This document shows, one piece after another, positions 35,303-43,785 of a stretch of DNA of 64,000 bases. Origin of the DNA: Candidatus Accumulibacter proximus (lineage in GTDB: Bacteria > Pseudomonadota > Gammaproteobacteria > Burkholderiales > Rhodocyclaceae); NCBI GenBank assembly GCA_016709675.1, contig JADJMH010000014.1, positions 156,699 through 220,698 on the forward strand, written 5' to 3'. A program made the translations under genes and the position numbers. Position 1 is the first letter of the stretch. The number at the start of each line of letters is the position of its first letter. The notes beneath the pieces are model-generated. The model worked only from the letters and a program-made list of their open reading frames with translations, did no database searches and was not told the DNA's origin.

Positions 35303-37381
35303 TCAGCGCCGCTTCAGGAGCGTGAGCGCACGCTCTGCAGCCGCGTCGAAGACGGCGATACGCGAAACGATCCGGGCGTGGCCCGAGCGTATCTGCTGAT
35401 CGAGGGTGGTGTATGGCATGGCCACTGCGTAGCCCCACTCCGGATTGAACAACAGAACCCTGCCCGAGGCCGGGCTCTGCCAGCAGCAGAGACCACATGA
35501 CGACTCCTGAGACGAGACCACGAAGCGCAGCCAGTCGCCCACCGGACTCCTGCCGGCAGGTATCCCTTGGGGTGCCTTGCTGTCGACCGGATCAGGCAGA
35601 TAATGGATCGCTTGCCCGTGACGCTCGCGCAGGATGATTTCGGCGATCGGGTTGCTGGCCTCGGCGCCCGGCTGGCGTTCGAGCGCAGGTGCTGCCCGCA
35701 GCGGCGCTGTCGGCGTCTGGTTGCGCAAGGCAGTGGTCTGCAGGTCGAACAAGGTGTCGAGAAAGGGTTTTCTCTCGGAGACTGGGACACCGATGACGTC
35801 CAGCCCGGCGCTGATTCGCCCAAGCAGCGATGAGGCCAGCCCGGCAAGGCGTTTACGTTCCTCGGCGGTCTGCTTCGGGAGCACGCTCCAGATCAGTTCG
35901 TCGGCCGTGTTGCTGTCCTCTTGCCAGCGTTTGCCCTGGGTTCCGTCCTCCGCAGCGGCAGCGATCATGACTCGCCACCAGTATTGCTCAAGAAACGAGG
36001 CAATCTCCGGCGAACCGGTCCGCGCCCGCATGAGGCGCAGCCAGTGGTCGGCGAGCAGCATCGCGTATTGCCGGTTTTCGTGCTCAAGCACGGTCTGCAC
36101 ATGCGTCCCGACAGCTTCCCGAATAGCGTGATCACGCTGCCTGATCAGCGTGTCGAGTTCCGCCAGTTGCGGATCGAGCGAGCCATTCTGTTCGAGCATC
36201 AGGCGAGCGCTTGCGGTCAACTGCCTGATCCGTTGGCAGACCGGATGATTCGACCCCGGTGGCAGACCAACGCCTGCCCGCGCCATACGATTGATCAGCA
36301 AGCGAGCAGGATGCTGTGCGTTGACCAACAAGGCAGGATCGATGATCGACACTTTGAGCAGCGGGATCTGCAGCCGCCCGATCGCTTCCTTGATCGCGTC
36401 GGACAGGTCGTCGGAGTCGAAGAGGGCCTCGAAAATCAGCGCCAGGGTGTCGAAGGCGACCGCTTCGTGTCTGCCCAGGGGCACGTCGAGATCCTTCGCC
36501 CTGAGGGTTCCCAGGGGGGATTCTGCGGGTGTGCCGTCAAGGCTGGCCGACACCGAACGGTTTTCGAGCGCCGTCAGGCGCTCAGACAGATGGTTGAGCA
36601 TGATCTGCGCGGCGGCATCGAGCGTCGGACTTCCCGATCCCGCGGTGTGGTGAGCAAACTGCAGGACGGTCGACCGATCCGCATCGAGTTCCTGGGTGAC
36701 CGCCTGTTGCAGGGCCGACAGGGCGTTGGCGTTTGCGGGCAGGGTGTCGCCGGAGGGTGCCCGGCCGGTTCTGGGATCGGTGCCGCCCGACGGGTTTTGT
36801 CCTGTTGGCGCTGGCCCGATGCCGTGGCCCGCCAGCAGGCCGTCAATTTCGCCATAGAGTCCGGAGATCTGTTGGCAGAGGCCCTGTTCGAGCCGATCGA
36901 GCAGCGCCAGCGTGGGCTCGAGACCCCCGCCGGCGTGTCTGCAGATCGCCCACAAGCCAAGACCGATCGCTTCCGGCCCCACCGGATTGATGGTCTCGCT
37001 CATCGCCGGCCGGGAGAGCAAGGTCATGTAGCGCGACTGACAGCGCCACAGGTTGCGACCGCCGGTCTCGCGCAAGCGAGTGATCAGGGCGTTGATCCGG
37101 ATGTCGAGTTCAAGGTCCTCCTCACTCATCAAGGTCAGGCGCGAGGCTGTCAGGTTGGTAAGCTGATCGGGGTCCTGATCCGAATCGGATGCGCTGGCCA
37201 ACTCGTCATGCGCTGCGCCGACTTCCTGATCGAAGGCCGCAAGCACGGCCGGTACGCGTACCCCGCACTGCCTGATGATGTCGGTGAGTCGGCGCTGAAA
37301 AAGTTCCTTGCTGGCACATAGAATGGCGAAGCGATCGTCGCTTGCTTCGGGTGCTTGCGGCAGATGGCTTTGATCAGACAT
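35303..37381 (-). CDS. DUF1631 family protein
   Basis: A 692-residue protein matching the DUF1631 family found mostly in beta- and gammaproteobacteria. It is largely helical, with a disordered glycine-rich stretch around residues 195-230 and a C-terminal domain (GDWLRFVVSSQESSCGLCCWQSPASGRVLLFNPEWGYAVAMPYTTL) that resembles a small beta domain. No signal peptide or membrane segment. ATG 37381 begins MSDQSHLPQ. Its function is unknown. IS91 termini lie 14 bp upstream (remnant E), so its native promoter may be displaced. Confidence 0.8.
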   Translation of the reverse strand: MSDQSHLPQAPEASDDRFAILCASKELFQRRLTDIIRQCGVRVPAVLAAFDQEVGAAHDELASASDSDQDPDQLTNLTASRLTLMSEEDLELDIRINALITRLRETGGRNLWRCQSRYMTLLSRPAMSETINPVGPEAIGLGLWAICRHAGGGLEPTLALLDRLEQGLCQQISGLYGEIDGLLAGHGIGPAPTGQNPSGGTDPRTGRAPSGDTLPANANALSALQQAVTQELDADRSTVLQFAHHTAGSGSPTLDAAAQIMLNHLSERLTALENRSVSASLDGTPAESPLGTLRAKDLDVPLGRHEAVAFDTLALIFEALFDSDDLSDAIKEAIGRLQIPLLKVSIIDPALLVNAQHPARLLINRMARAGVGLPPGSNHPVCQRIRQLTASARLMLEQNGSLDPQLAELDTLIRQRDHAIREAVGTHVQTVLEHENRQYAMLLADHWLRLMRARTGSPEIASFLEQYWWRVMIAAAAEDGTQGKRWQEDSNTADELIWSVLPKQTAEERKRLAGLASSLLGRISAGLDVIGVPVSERKPFLDTLFDLQTTALRNQTPTAPLRAAPALERQPGAEASNPIAEIILRERHGQAIHYLPDPVDSKAPQGIPAGRSPVGDWLRFVVSSQESSCGLCCWQSPASGRVLLFNPEWGYAVAMPYTTLDQQIRSGHARIVSRIAVFDAAAERALTLLKRR

Positions 37382-37394
37382 GCATGGCGGGCCA

Positions 37395-38179
37395 GAAGGA
37401 TAGGAGATCCAACGAAGGATAGGAGATCCAACGCCACTTCCGCAAGTGTTCCAGGCTCTGATAGGCCCTGACAGCAGTCGTGATTCGGGGAAAGCGTGCC
37501 GACGGAGCCTGAAAACCTCGCCAGAACCGCAGCACCAGGATGGCAATGATGGCCATGGGTCGCCGCGGTGGCCGACAAGGCCGCCGCCGCGACCCAGGGT
37601 GGAAGCGGTCCCTGACGAGCCCGATCGCATCGTCTGCGTGCGGCCTTTACCAGGCGATGCGCTGATCGAATTTGTACTCCGGCGTAGTCCGGTGCCGGTT
37701 GAGCTGGCGGGTCGAACTCGCCCTGCTCGGCATCAGTGATCTCCCACAGCGGCGGGCCCCGGGCCGGCGCGATAGGCGGCGGTGACGTCGGCTAGCCCAA
37801 GTGCGAGAGGATCTCGCGCACGACGCAGGCGTCGGTGATGAAGGCGATGATGATTCGCATCTCGCCGCCACAGCGTGGGCAGACGAGCGGCAAGACCTCA
37901 TCGATCCGCGCGAGCAGCAACGCCCAGGCGTAGCGGGCCGCGCGACGCAGGAGAGCACACCGCGCCGGGCCAGCGCGCGCAGCAGACGGCGGCGGACCTT
38001 GGCCTGGACCTCGTCGAGCAACTTCTGGTCGGGGGCACCGCTTTCGTGAAACGTCGCCGCTCCTGAAGCGTCCGCCTCGAAGACGCCCTCGATGACGAGG
38101 CAGTGGAAGTGCTCATGCGGATTGAGCAGCGCGCCAAAGCGGTGGATGAAGGCCACCGCCCCGATGCGGGAATCGGAAC
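37395..38179 (-). mobile_element. IS91-type element remnant E, internally deleted
   Basis: The tail begins with two tandem copies of GAAGGATAGGAGATCCAAC (37395-37413 and 37414-37432). The transposase part has FIHRFGALLNPHEHFHCLVIEGVF (the HUH-like catalytic region of IS91) up to VRRRLLRALARRGVL, then a deletion and frame change into LARIDEVLPLVCPRCGGEM. A TAG replaces the glutamate codon in the LGEP motif at about 37792. It is therefore non-functional. It cuts the gene fragment at 38180-38332. Confidence 0.85.
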
Positions 38180-38332
38180 CCGCCGCAGATAACCAACCAT
38201 GAACCGCGCGGGGTGCATCTGCTCAAAGTGAAACGGGGTATCGCCTTGGGGCAGGCTGCCGTCTCCGGTGTACGGCGTTCTGACAACCAACGCACCGCTT
38301 GCGACTAGGTCGGCGAACAGCTTTTCGCTCAT
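38180..38332 (-). pseudogene. N-terminal fragment of an unknown third gene of the RND operon
   Basis: Fifty-one codons starting MSEKLFADLVASGALVVRTP and ending near FMVGYLRR, where IS91 remnant E begins. The ATG overlaps the RND permease stop (ATGA), so it was translationally coupled to the efflux genes. The family was not recognised. Confidence 0.45.
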
Positions 38333-41300
38333 GCGTGCGGCTTCGGCAGGTGCTGGCGGATCCAGACGATGGCGTCGTCTACGAAGGTGAAGACGACCGG
38401 GATGACCAGCAGGCTGAGGAAGGTCGAGGTGACCAGGCCGCCGATGACGACGATGGCCATCGGCGCGCGGAAGCTCGGGTCGGTGCCGATGCCGATGGCG
38501 ATCGGCAGCATGCCGGCACCCATCGCAATGGTGGTCATGACGATCGGCCGCGCCCGCTTGCGGCAGGCGTCGAGCAAGGCGTTCCAGCGGTCGAGGCCGT
38601 GCTCGCGGCGGGCGAGGATGACGTAGTCGACGAGCAGGATCGAGTTCTTGGTGGCGATGCCCATCAGCATGATGAGGCCGATCATCGACGACATCGAGAT
38701 CGCCTTGCCGGTCACGAACAGCGCGAGGAAGGCGCCGGGCACCGAGAGGACGAGGGCGGCGAGGATGGTCACCGGCTGGACGAAATCCTTGAACAGCAGG
38801 ACCAGCACGATATAGATGCAGAGCACGCCGGTCGCCATGGCCAGGCCGAAACTCTGGAACAGCTCCGCCATCGACTCGGCGTCGCCGATCGTGGTCTGGA
38901 GCACGCCAGGCGGCAGGTTCTTCAGGCTGGGCAGGGCCAGCGCCAGCTGCTCGATCTCGCCGAGCGGCTGGCCGTTCAGCTCGATCTCGAAATTGACGTT
39001 GCGCAGGCGGTCGTAGCGGTCGATCTCGGCCGGCCCGCCGGCGATGGCCAGCGTCGCGACGTTGCCGATCGCCACCGGTCCGTGCTTGCCGGGAACCGCC
39101 ATGCGTTCGATCAGGGCGAGGTCCTGGCGGGCGCCGGGCGGCAGCTTGACGACGATGGGCACCTGGCGCTGGGCGAGGTTGAGCTTCGCCAACCCCTGGT
39201 CGTAGTCGCCGGCCGTGGCGATGCGCAGCGTGTCAGCGATGGCCTCGGAGGTGATGCCGAGGTCGGCCATGCGCGCGAAATCGGGGCGGATGACCAGTTC
39301 CGGGCGGACCAGGCTGGCGGTTGTGGTCACCGCGCCGATGCCGGGCAGGGTACGCAACTCGCGTTCGACGACGCGGGCGTGTTCGGTGAGCAGCGGCCCG
39401 TTCTCGCTGGCCAGCACGAGGATGTACTTCTCGCCGCTCGAGCCGCCGAAGCCGACCTTGACCTGGACTCCGGGCAGCACGGCGAGCGCCTCGCGCAGCT
39501 GACGTTCGACATCCTGCTTGGTGGTGCCGGAGCGTTCGCCGCGCGGCGTCAGGTTGAGCGTCAGCGTCGCCTTGCGCACCTCGGCCGCGCTGCGCGGCAT
39601 GAAGGGGTCGCTGCCCGAGGCGCCGCCGCCGACGGCCGTGTAGACCATCTGCACGTGCGGGTTGGCGTTGACGATGGCGCGCGCCTGCTCGGCTGCGGCG
39701 ACCGTCTCGGCGAGTGTCGCGCCGGGCGGCAGGGTCACGTGCACCTGCGTCTGCGAGAGGTCGTCGGCCGGCAGGAAGCCGGTCGGCAGCAGCGGCACCA
39801 GCGCGAAGGAACCGAAAAAAAAGACGGCTGCGGCGGACAGCGTCACCAGCCGGTGCCTGAGGCACCAGGCCGCCCAGCCCTCGTAGCGCACCAGCCAAGC
39901 GGGGAGTGGCTTATCGGCGACCGGCTTGAGCAGGTAGGCGGCCATCATCGGCGTCAGCAGGCGGGCGACGACCAGCGAGAAGAACACCGCGATGGCCGCG
40001 GTCCACCCGAACTGGACGAAGAACTTGCCGGCCACGCCGCTCATGAAGGCGGTCGGCAAGAAGACGGCGATCAGCGTGAAGGTGGTGGCGATGACCGCGA
40101 GGCCGATCTCGTCGGCCGCCTCCATCGCGGCCTGGAACGGCGCCTTGCCCATGCGCAGGTGGCGCATGATGTTCTCGATCTCGACGATGGCGTCATCGAC
40201 CAGGATGCCGACCACCAGCGACAGCGACAACGCCGTCACCACGTTGAAGGTGAAGCCCATCAGGTACATCACCGCGAAGGTCGGGATCACCGACAGCGGC
40301 AGCGCCGTGGCCGAAACGAAGGTCGCCCGCCAGTCGCGCAGGAAGAGCCAGACGACGATGACGGCGAGAATGGCGCCCTCGATGAGCAGCACCATCGACC
40401 CCTCGTAGTTCTCGATCACCGGGTCGACGAAGTTGAAGGCCTCGGTAATCGTGATGTCCGGGTGCTCGGCCTTCAGCTTTTCAAGCGCCCTGCGCACCAC
40501 CTCCGCCACCTCGACCTCGCCGGCGCCGCGGCTGCGCGTGATCTCGAAGCCGACCACCGGCCGACCGTCGAGCAGCGCCGCCGAGCGCGGCTCGCCGACC
40601 GTGTCTGACACCGTCGCGACCTGGGCGAGACGGACGCGCCGGCCGTCCGAGAGCACGATGTCCATCGCCGCCAGTTCCTCGGCCGATTGCACGGTGGCGA
40701 TGGTGCGCACCGACTGCTCGATGCCGCCGACGTCGGCGCGTCCGCCCGAGGCCTCCTGCTGGATGCGGCGCAACTGGCGCGAGATGTCGGCGGCGGTGGC
40801 GTTGAGCGCCAGCAGGCGGGCCGGATCGAGTTCGACCCGTATTTCGCGGGTGACGCCGCCGACGCGGGCCACCGCGCCGACCCCGCGCACGGCGAGCATG
40901 GTCTTGGTCACCGTGTTGTCCACGAACCAGGAGAGTGCCTCGTCATCCATCCGCTGCGAGGCTACCGTATAGGTCAGGATCGGCGCCCCGGATACGCTGA
41001 TGCGGCCGATCACCGGGTCGCGCAGGTCGCCGGGCAAATCGGAGCGGATGCGCGAGACGGCATCGCGCACGTCGTCGACCGCCTCCTGCACCGGTTTCTC
41101 GAGGCGGAACTCGACGGTCACCGTCGCCGTGCCGTCCTGGACCTTGGTATAGATGTGCTTGATGCCCTGCACGGTGGCGACCGAGTTCTCGATCTTGCGT
41201 GCGACCTCGGTCTCCATCTGCGCCGGCGCGGCGCCAGGCAGCGTAGCGGTGACCGTCACCGTCGGCAGGTCGATGTCCATGAACTGCTGGATCTTCATCG

Positions 41301-41391
41301 CCCGGAAGGCGAGGATGCCGGCCAGCGTGAGCAGGACGAAGAGGAGGATCGCCGGAATCGGGTTACGGATCGACCAGGCCGAAACGTTCAT
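38329..41391 (-). CDS. RND efflux permease (HAE1/AcrB type)
   Basis: A 1020-residue inner-membrane proton antiporter. SIRNPIPAILLFVLLTLAGILAF opens TM1; PTVTVTATLPGAAPAQMETEVA the first periplasmic loop; VVGILVDDAIVEIENIMRHL carries the paired aspartates of TM4; the second half repeats the plan (GLIMLMGIATKNSILLVDYV). It exports small molecules with the adaptor encoded upstream, and presumably an outer-membrane channel elsewhere. It overlaps the adaptor by four bases. Substrate unknown. Confidence 0.95.
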   Translation of the reverse strand: MNVSAWSIRNPIPAILLFVLLTLAGILAFRAMKIQQFMDIDLPTVTVTATLPGAAPAQMETEVARKIENSVATVQGIKHIYTKVQDGTATVTVEFRLEKPVQEAVDDVRDAVSRIRSDLPGDLRDPVIGRISVSGAPILTYTVASQRMDDEALSWFVDNTVTKTMLAVRGVGAVARVGGVTREIRVELDPARLLALNATAADISRQLRRIQQEASGGRADVGGIEQSVRTIATVQSAEELAAMDIVLSDGRRVRLAQVATVSDTVGEPRSAALLDGRPVVGFEITRSRGAGEVEVAEVVRRALEKLKAEHPDITITEAFNFVDPVIENYEGSMVLLIEGAILAVIVVWLFLRDWRATFVSATALPLSVIPTFAVMYLMGFTFNVVTALSLSLVVGILVDDAIVEIENIMRHLRMGKAPFQAAMEAADEIGLAVIATTFTLIAVFLPTAFMSGVAGKFFVQFGWTAAIAVFFSLVVARLLTPMMAAYLLKPVADKPLPAWLVRYEGWAAWCLRHRLVTLSAAAVFFFGSFALVPLLPTGFLPADDLSQTQVHVTLPPGATLAETVAAAEQARAIVNANPHVQMVYTAVGGGASGSDPFMPRSAAEVRKATLTLNLTPRGERSGTTKQDVERQLREALAVLPGVQVKVGFGGSSGEKYILVLASENGPLLTEHARVVERELRTLPGIGAVTTTASLVRPELVIRPDFARMADLGITSEAIADTLRIATAGDYDQGLAKLNLAQRQVPIVVKLPPGARQDLALIERMAVPGKHGPVAIGNVATLAIAGGPAEIDRYDRLRNVNFEIELNGQPLGEIEQLALALPSLKNLPPGVLQTTIGDAESMAELFQSFGLAMATGVLCIYIVLVLLFKDFVQPVTILAALVLSVPGAFLALFVTGKAISMSSMIGLIMLMGIATKNSILLVDYVILARREHGLDRWNALLDACRKRARPIVMTTIAMGAGMLPIAIGIGTDPSFRAPMAIVVIGGLVTSTFLSLLVIPVVFTFVDDAIVWIRQHLPKPHA

Positions 41392-42479
41392 TTCGCGGCG
41401 GCCGCGACGACACGCACCGGGTCGCCGTCGGCGAGGAAACCGCCGCCGGTGGCCACCACGCGTGCCTGCGGGTCGAGGCCGGAAACAATCTCGATGCGCT
41501 CACCGAGGCGTCGCCCGGTCGCTACCTTCGCCTGGGCGACGCGCGCCTGTTCGCCGTCGCCCTCGAGGCGGAAGACGTAGGCAAAACCGTCGCGCAGGAC
41601 GACTGCCGACTGCGGCAGGGTCAGCGCCGGGGCGCGTCCCAGCTCGAACTCGCCGCGCGCGAACATGCCGGCGCGCACGGCTGCGGCTGACGCCGGAATA
41701 TCGACGAAAACCAGTCCGTTGCGCGTCTGCGGGTCAACGCTCGGTGCGACGAGACGCACGGTGCCACGCACCGCCGCGCCATCCGGCCCGGTCAGCGTCG
41801 CCGCTCCGCCCGGTGCCACGCGGGCGAGGTCGGCGGCCGGCACCTCGGCGCGCCATTCCAGGCGCCCGCCGCGGATCAGGCGGAACAGTTCCTCCCCGGC
41901 TTCGGTCAGTGAGCCGACCGTCGCGCCGCGTGCCGAGATCACGCCGTCGTCAGGGGCCAGCACGCGCGTCTTGCCCAACTTCAGCTCGGCCGCCTGCTGG
42001 CGGGCGCGGGCAGCGGCAAGGCGCGAACTGGCTGTGTGCTCGGCGGTCTGGTACTGGGTTTGCAACTGGGCGCTGTAGAAGCCCTTCTCGCGCAGTTCCT
42101 TCGCACGCACGGCGTTGGCCCTGGCCTCGGAAGCGCTCGCCGCCAGTTCGGCGACGACGGCGCGCGCCTCGGCTGCTTCGCTGGCCACCGTATCGTCGGC
42201 AATGCGGGCGAGCACCTGGCCTTTCTTGACGATGTCGCCGACGTCGGCCTCGACGGCGGTAATGCGGTAGTTGGCGATCTCGGCACCGATCACCGCTTCC
42301 TGCCAGGCGACGACGTTGCCGTTGGCGGCCAGCGTGCGCGGCCAGTCTTCGTTCTGCGGGGCGACGGCAGTCACCGTCAGCGCCGGCTTGCCAGCCAGCG
42401 CCGCGGCCTTGGGCGCGGGTGCCTCACCGCAGGCGGCGAGGGCAAGCGCGAGGAGGAGGTGGGCGACTGGCTTCAGCAT
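41388..42479 (-). CDS. RND efflux periplasmic adaptor (membrane fusion lipoprotein)
   Basis: A 363-residue adaptor with a lipoprotein signal (LLLALALAACGEAP; lipobox LAAC). The lipoyl/barrel-sandwich halves flank a coiled-coil hairpin (about residues 95-165): ANYRITAVEADVGDIVKKGQVLARI and LGKTRVLAPDDGVISARGATVG. The beta-barrel and membrane-proximal parts follow. It links the permease to an outer-membrane channel. First gene of the efflux operon; no regulator is adjacent. Confidence 0.9.
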   Translation of the reverse strand: MLKPVAHLLLALALAACGEAPAPKAAALAGKPALTVTAVAPQNEDWPRTLAANGNVVAWQEAVIGAEIANYRITAVEADVGDIVKKGQVLARIADDTVASEAAEARAVVAELAASASEARANAVRAKELREKGFYSAQLQTQYQTAEHTASSRLAAARARQQAAELKLGKTRVLAPDDGVISARGATVGSLTEAGEELFRLIRGGRLEWRAEVPAADLARVAPGGAATLTGPDGAAVRGTVRLVAPSVDPQTRNGLVFVDIPASAAAVRAGMFARGEFELGRAPALTLPQSAVVLRDGFAYVFRLEGDGEQARVAQAKVATGRRLGERIEIVSGLDPQARVVATGGGFLADGDPVRVVAAAAK

Positions 42480-42501
42480 GTTGATATTGTTGACCGAAGA
42501 G

Positions 42502-42660
42502 TCAGCATTGAAAACCCCGGAGCCGGATGGTTCCCCGGCGTTTTCCGATCGCCCAGACGCCCTGCCTGAGGCTGGCCTCGATGAAGCCGTCGAGGTCGCC
42601 GTCGAACACTGCCTGGGTGTTGCCGTCTTCGAGGTACGCAGTTGAGGTCAGGTCTACCAT
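42502..42660 (-). pseudogene. prfB: 3' fragment of peptide chain release factor 2 gene
   Basis: The reading TSTAYLEDGNTQAVFDGDLD followed by GFIEASLR is the characteristic C-terminus of RF2 (compare the family pattern NTQAVLDGxLDxFIEASL). Only about 45 residues remain and the catalytic GGQ domain is absent. A working prfB must be elsewhere. Confidence 0.65.
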
Positions 42661-42734
42661 TGCAACACCCAACGCTTCGACCAAGCGTAGCATGTTTCTC
42701 CCAATGTTGGGATGTTGGACTTGACCCCGCTGAT

Positions 42735-43533
42735 GACCGGTCGATCAGCTTCGCGCCACGTGGCCGATCGGTCAGGTCGCAACCGTTGCGGTAGGCCTTG
42801 ATCGGCGCGTCAGCTTCGAGGCATCGAGTCTTGCTGGGCGTGACGATGAACCGAGCACCGTGCAACTTGAAGCCCGGCGAACTGATCCCACTGTTCGCCC
42901 GCAGCGCCTTCGCCGCCTAGATTCGCGCCAATCCGCAAGTCGGCGTGGATCAGCCAGACCTGTTCCTGCAGCGTCACCTCCGGCCCTTCGCCTCTCCCCT
43001 TTGAGGATCGGCTACGGCGGTAGGCCGCTGCCATTGGTGCAGAAATGCGATTGCAGATAGCCGATCCAGAGCACGAGTTCGGCGATCGCCGCGGCTCGTG
43101 GGTTAAGTTCGAGACCGAGGTACTGGTGCGGGTCGACGGTCAGGCCTTCGGCTTCGAGACGCTGCTGGGACCCGCCAGCAGCCAGGCCAAAAGCGTGCAG
43201 TTGATCGAATACCTCGCTTTCGAGGCGCTTCATGTGTTCGAGCGTGACGTAGAGGAAATTCGCCGAGCCGTAGGCCGGATCGAGCACGCGCACCTGGCAC
43301 AGGCGGTGATGGAAAGCATCGACCTCGGCGCGCGCGGCATCGAGCCGGCCCTCGGTAGCGAGCAGCAGCGCTGCCGCCTGGACGTTGCGCTAGTCGCTGC
43401 GCAGCGGTTCGACGACGGTCGGCAGCACAGCCGCTCGACGTACGCACGTGCGGTGTAGTGCGCGCCGTGCGCGTGGCGAGCAGCGCGCTGAACGCGCGAT
43501 TGCCCTCCTCCTTCGGCAGCAGGCCGACATCGC
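42735..43533 (-). pseudogene. Second, degenerate copy of the type IIG restriction-modification gene
   Basis: Pieces of the gene at 17316-20798 are found in order but in different frames: LDPAYGSANFLYVTLEHMKRL, QYLGLELNPRAAAIAELVL, then a deletion to TLQEQVWLIHADLRIGAN, FIVTPSK and DLTDRPRGAKLID. The 5' part keeps only GDVGLLPKEEG-like sequence. The SAM motif cysteine context is altered (PAYG for PACG) and the NPPF segment is lost. It is a relic. Confidence 0.85.
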
Positions 43534-43542
43534 CGGTAAACT

Positions 43543-43676
43543 GACAACTCAATTCCTATACTGTCACCGATATGTGCTGTCACCGATATGTGCGTCACCG
43601 ATATGAGCACCGATATGTGTAGCACCGATATGTATGATATGCACAGATATGCCGATATGCACATATGATGCCGAAT
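43543..43676. repeat. CACCGATATG repeat cluster, copy 2
   Basis: The 32-bp sequence of 20961-20992 recurs here, followed by CACCGATATG units at 43565, 43581, 43596, 43608 and 43623 with irregular 12-16 bp spacing, then GATATG variants up to about 43676. Confidence 0.75.
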
Positions 43677-43785
43677 GACGCCTCGTCGCCGTTGCCGGCA
43701 CAACGGGTGATCATCCCGGGCATTGCCGTCAGGTGCCGGGTCGACTTGCCAATCAACACGAAAGCCCGGGCCGCCGCCAGTTCTT

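Noticed and set aside
38299..40608. Very long plus-strand frame (769 codons)
   Set aside because: It is the antisense shadow of the RND permease; its composition (H, D, R, G, Q rich) is typical of mirror frames in GC-rich DNA.
43565..43632. CACCGATATG units as a CRISPR array
   Set aside because: Units are 10 bp and spacing is 12-16 bp with no spacer-like unique sequence; no cas genes are present.
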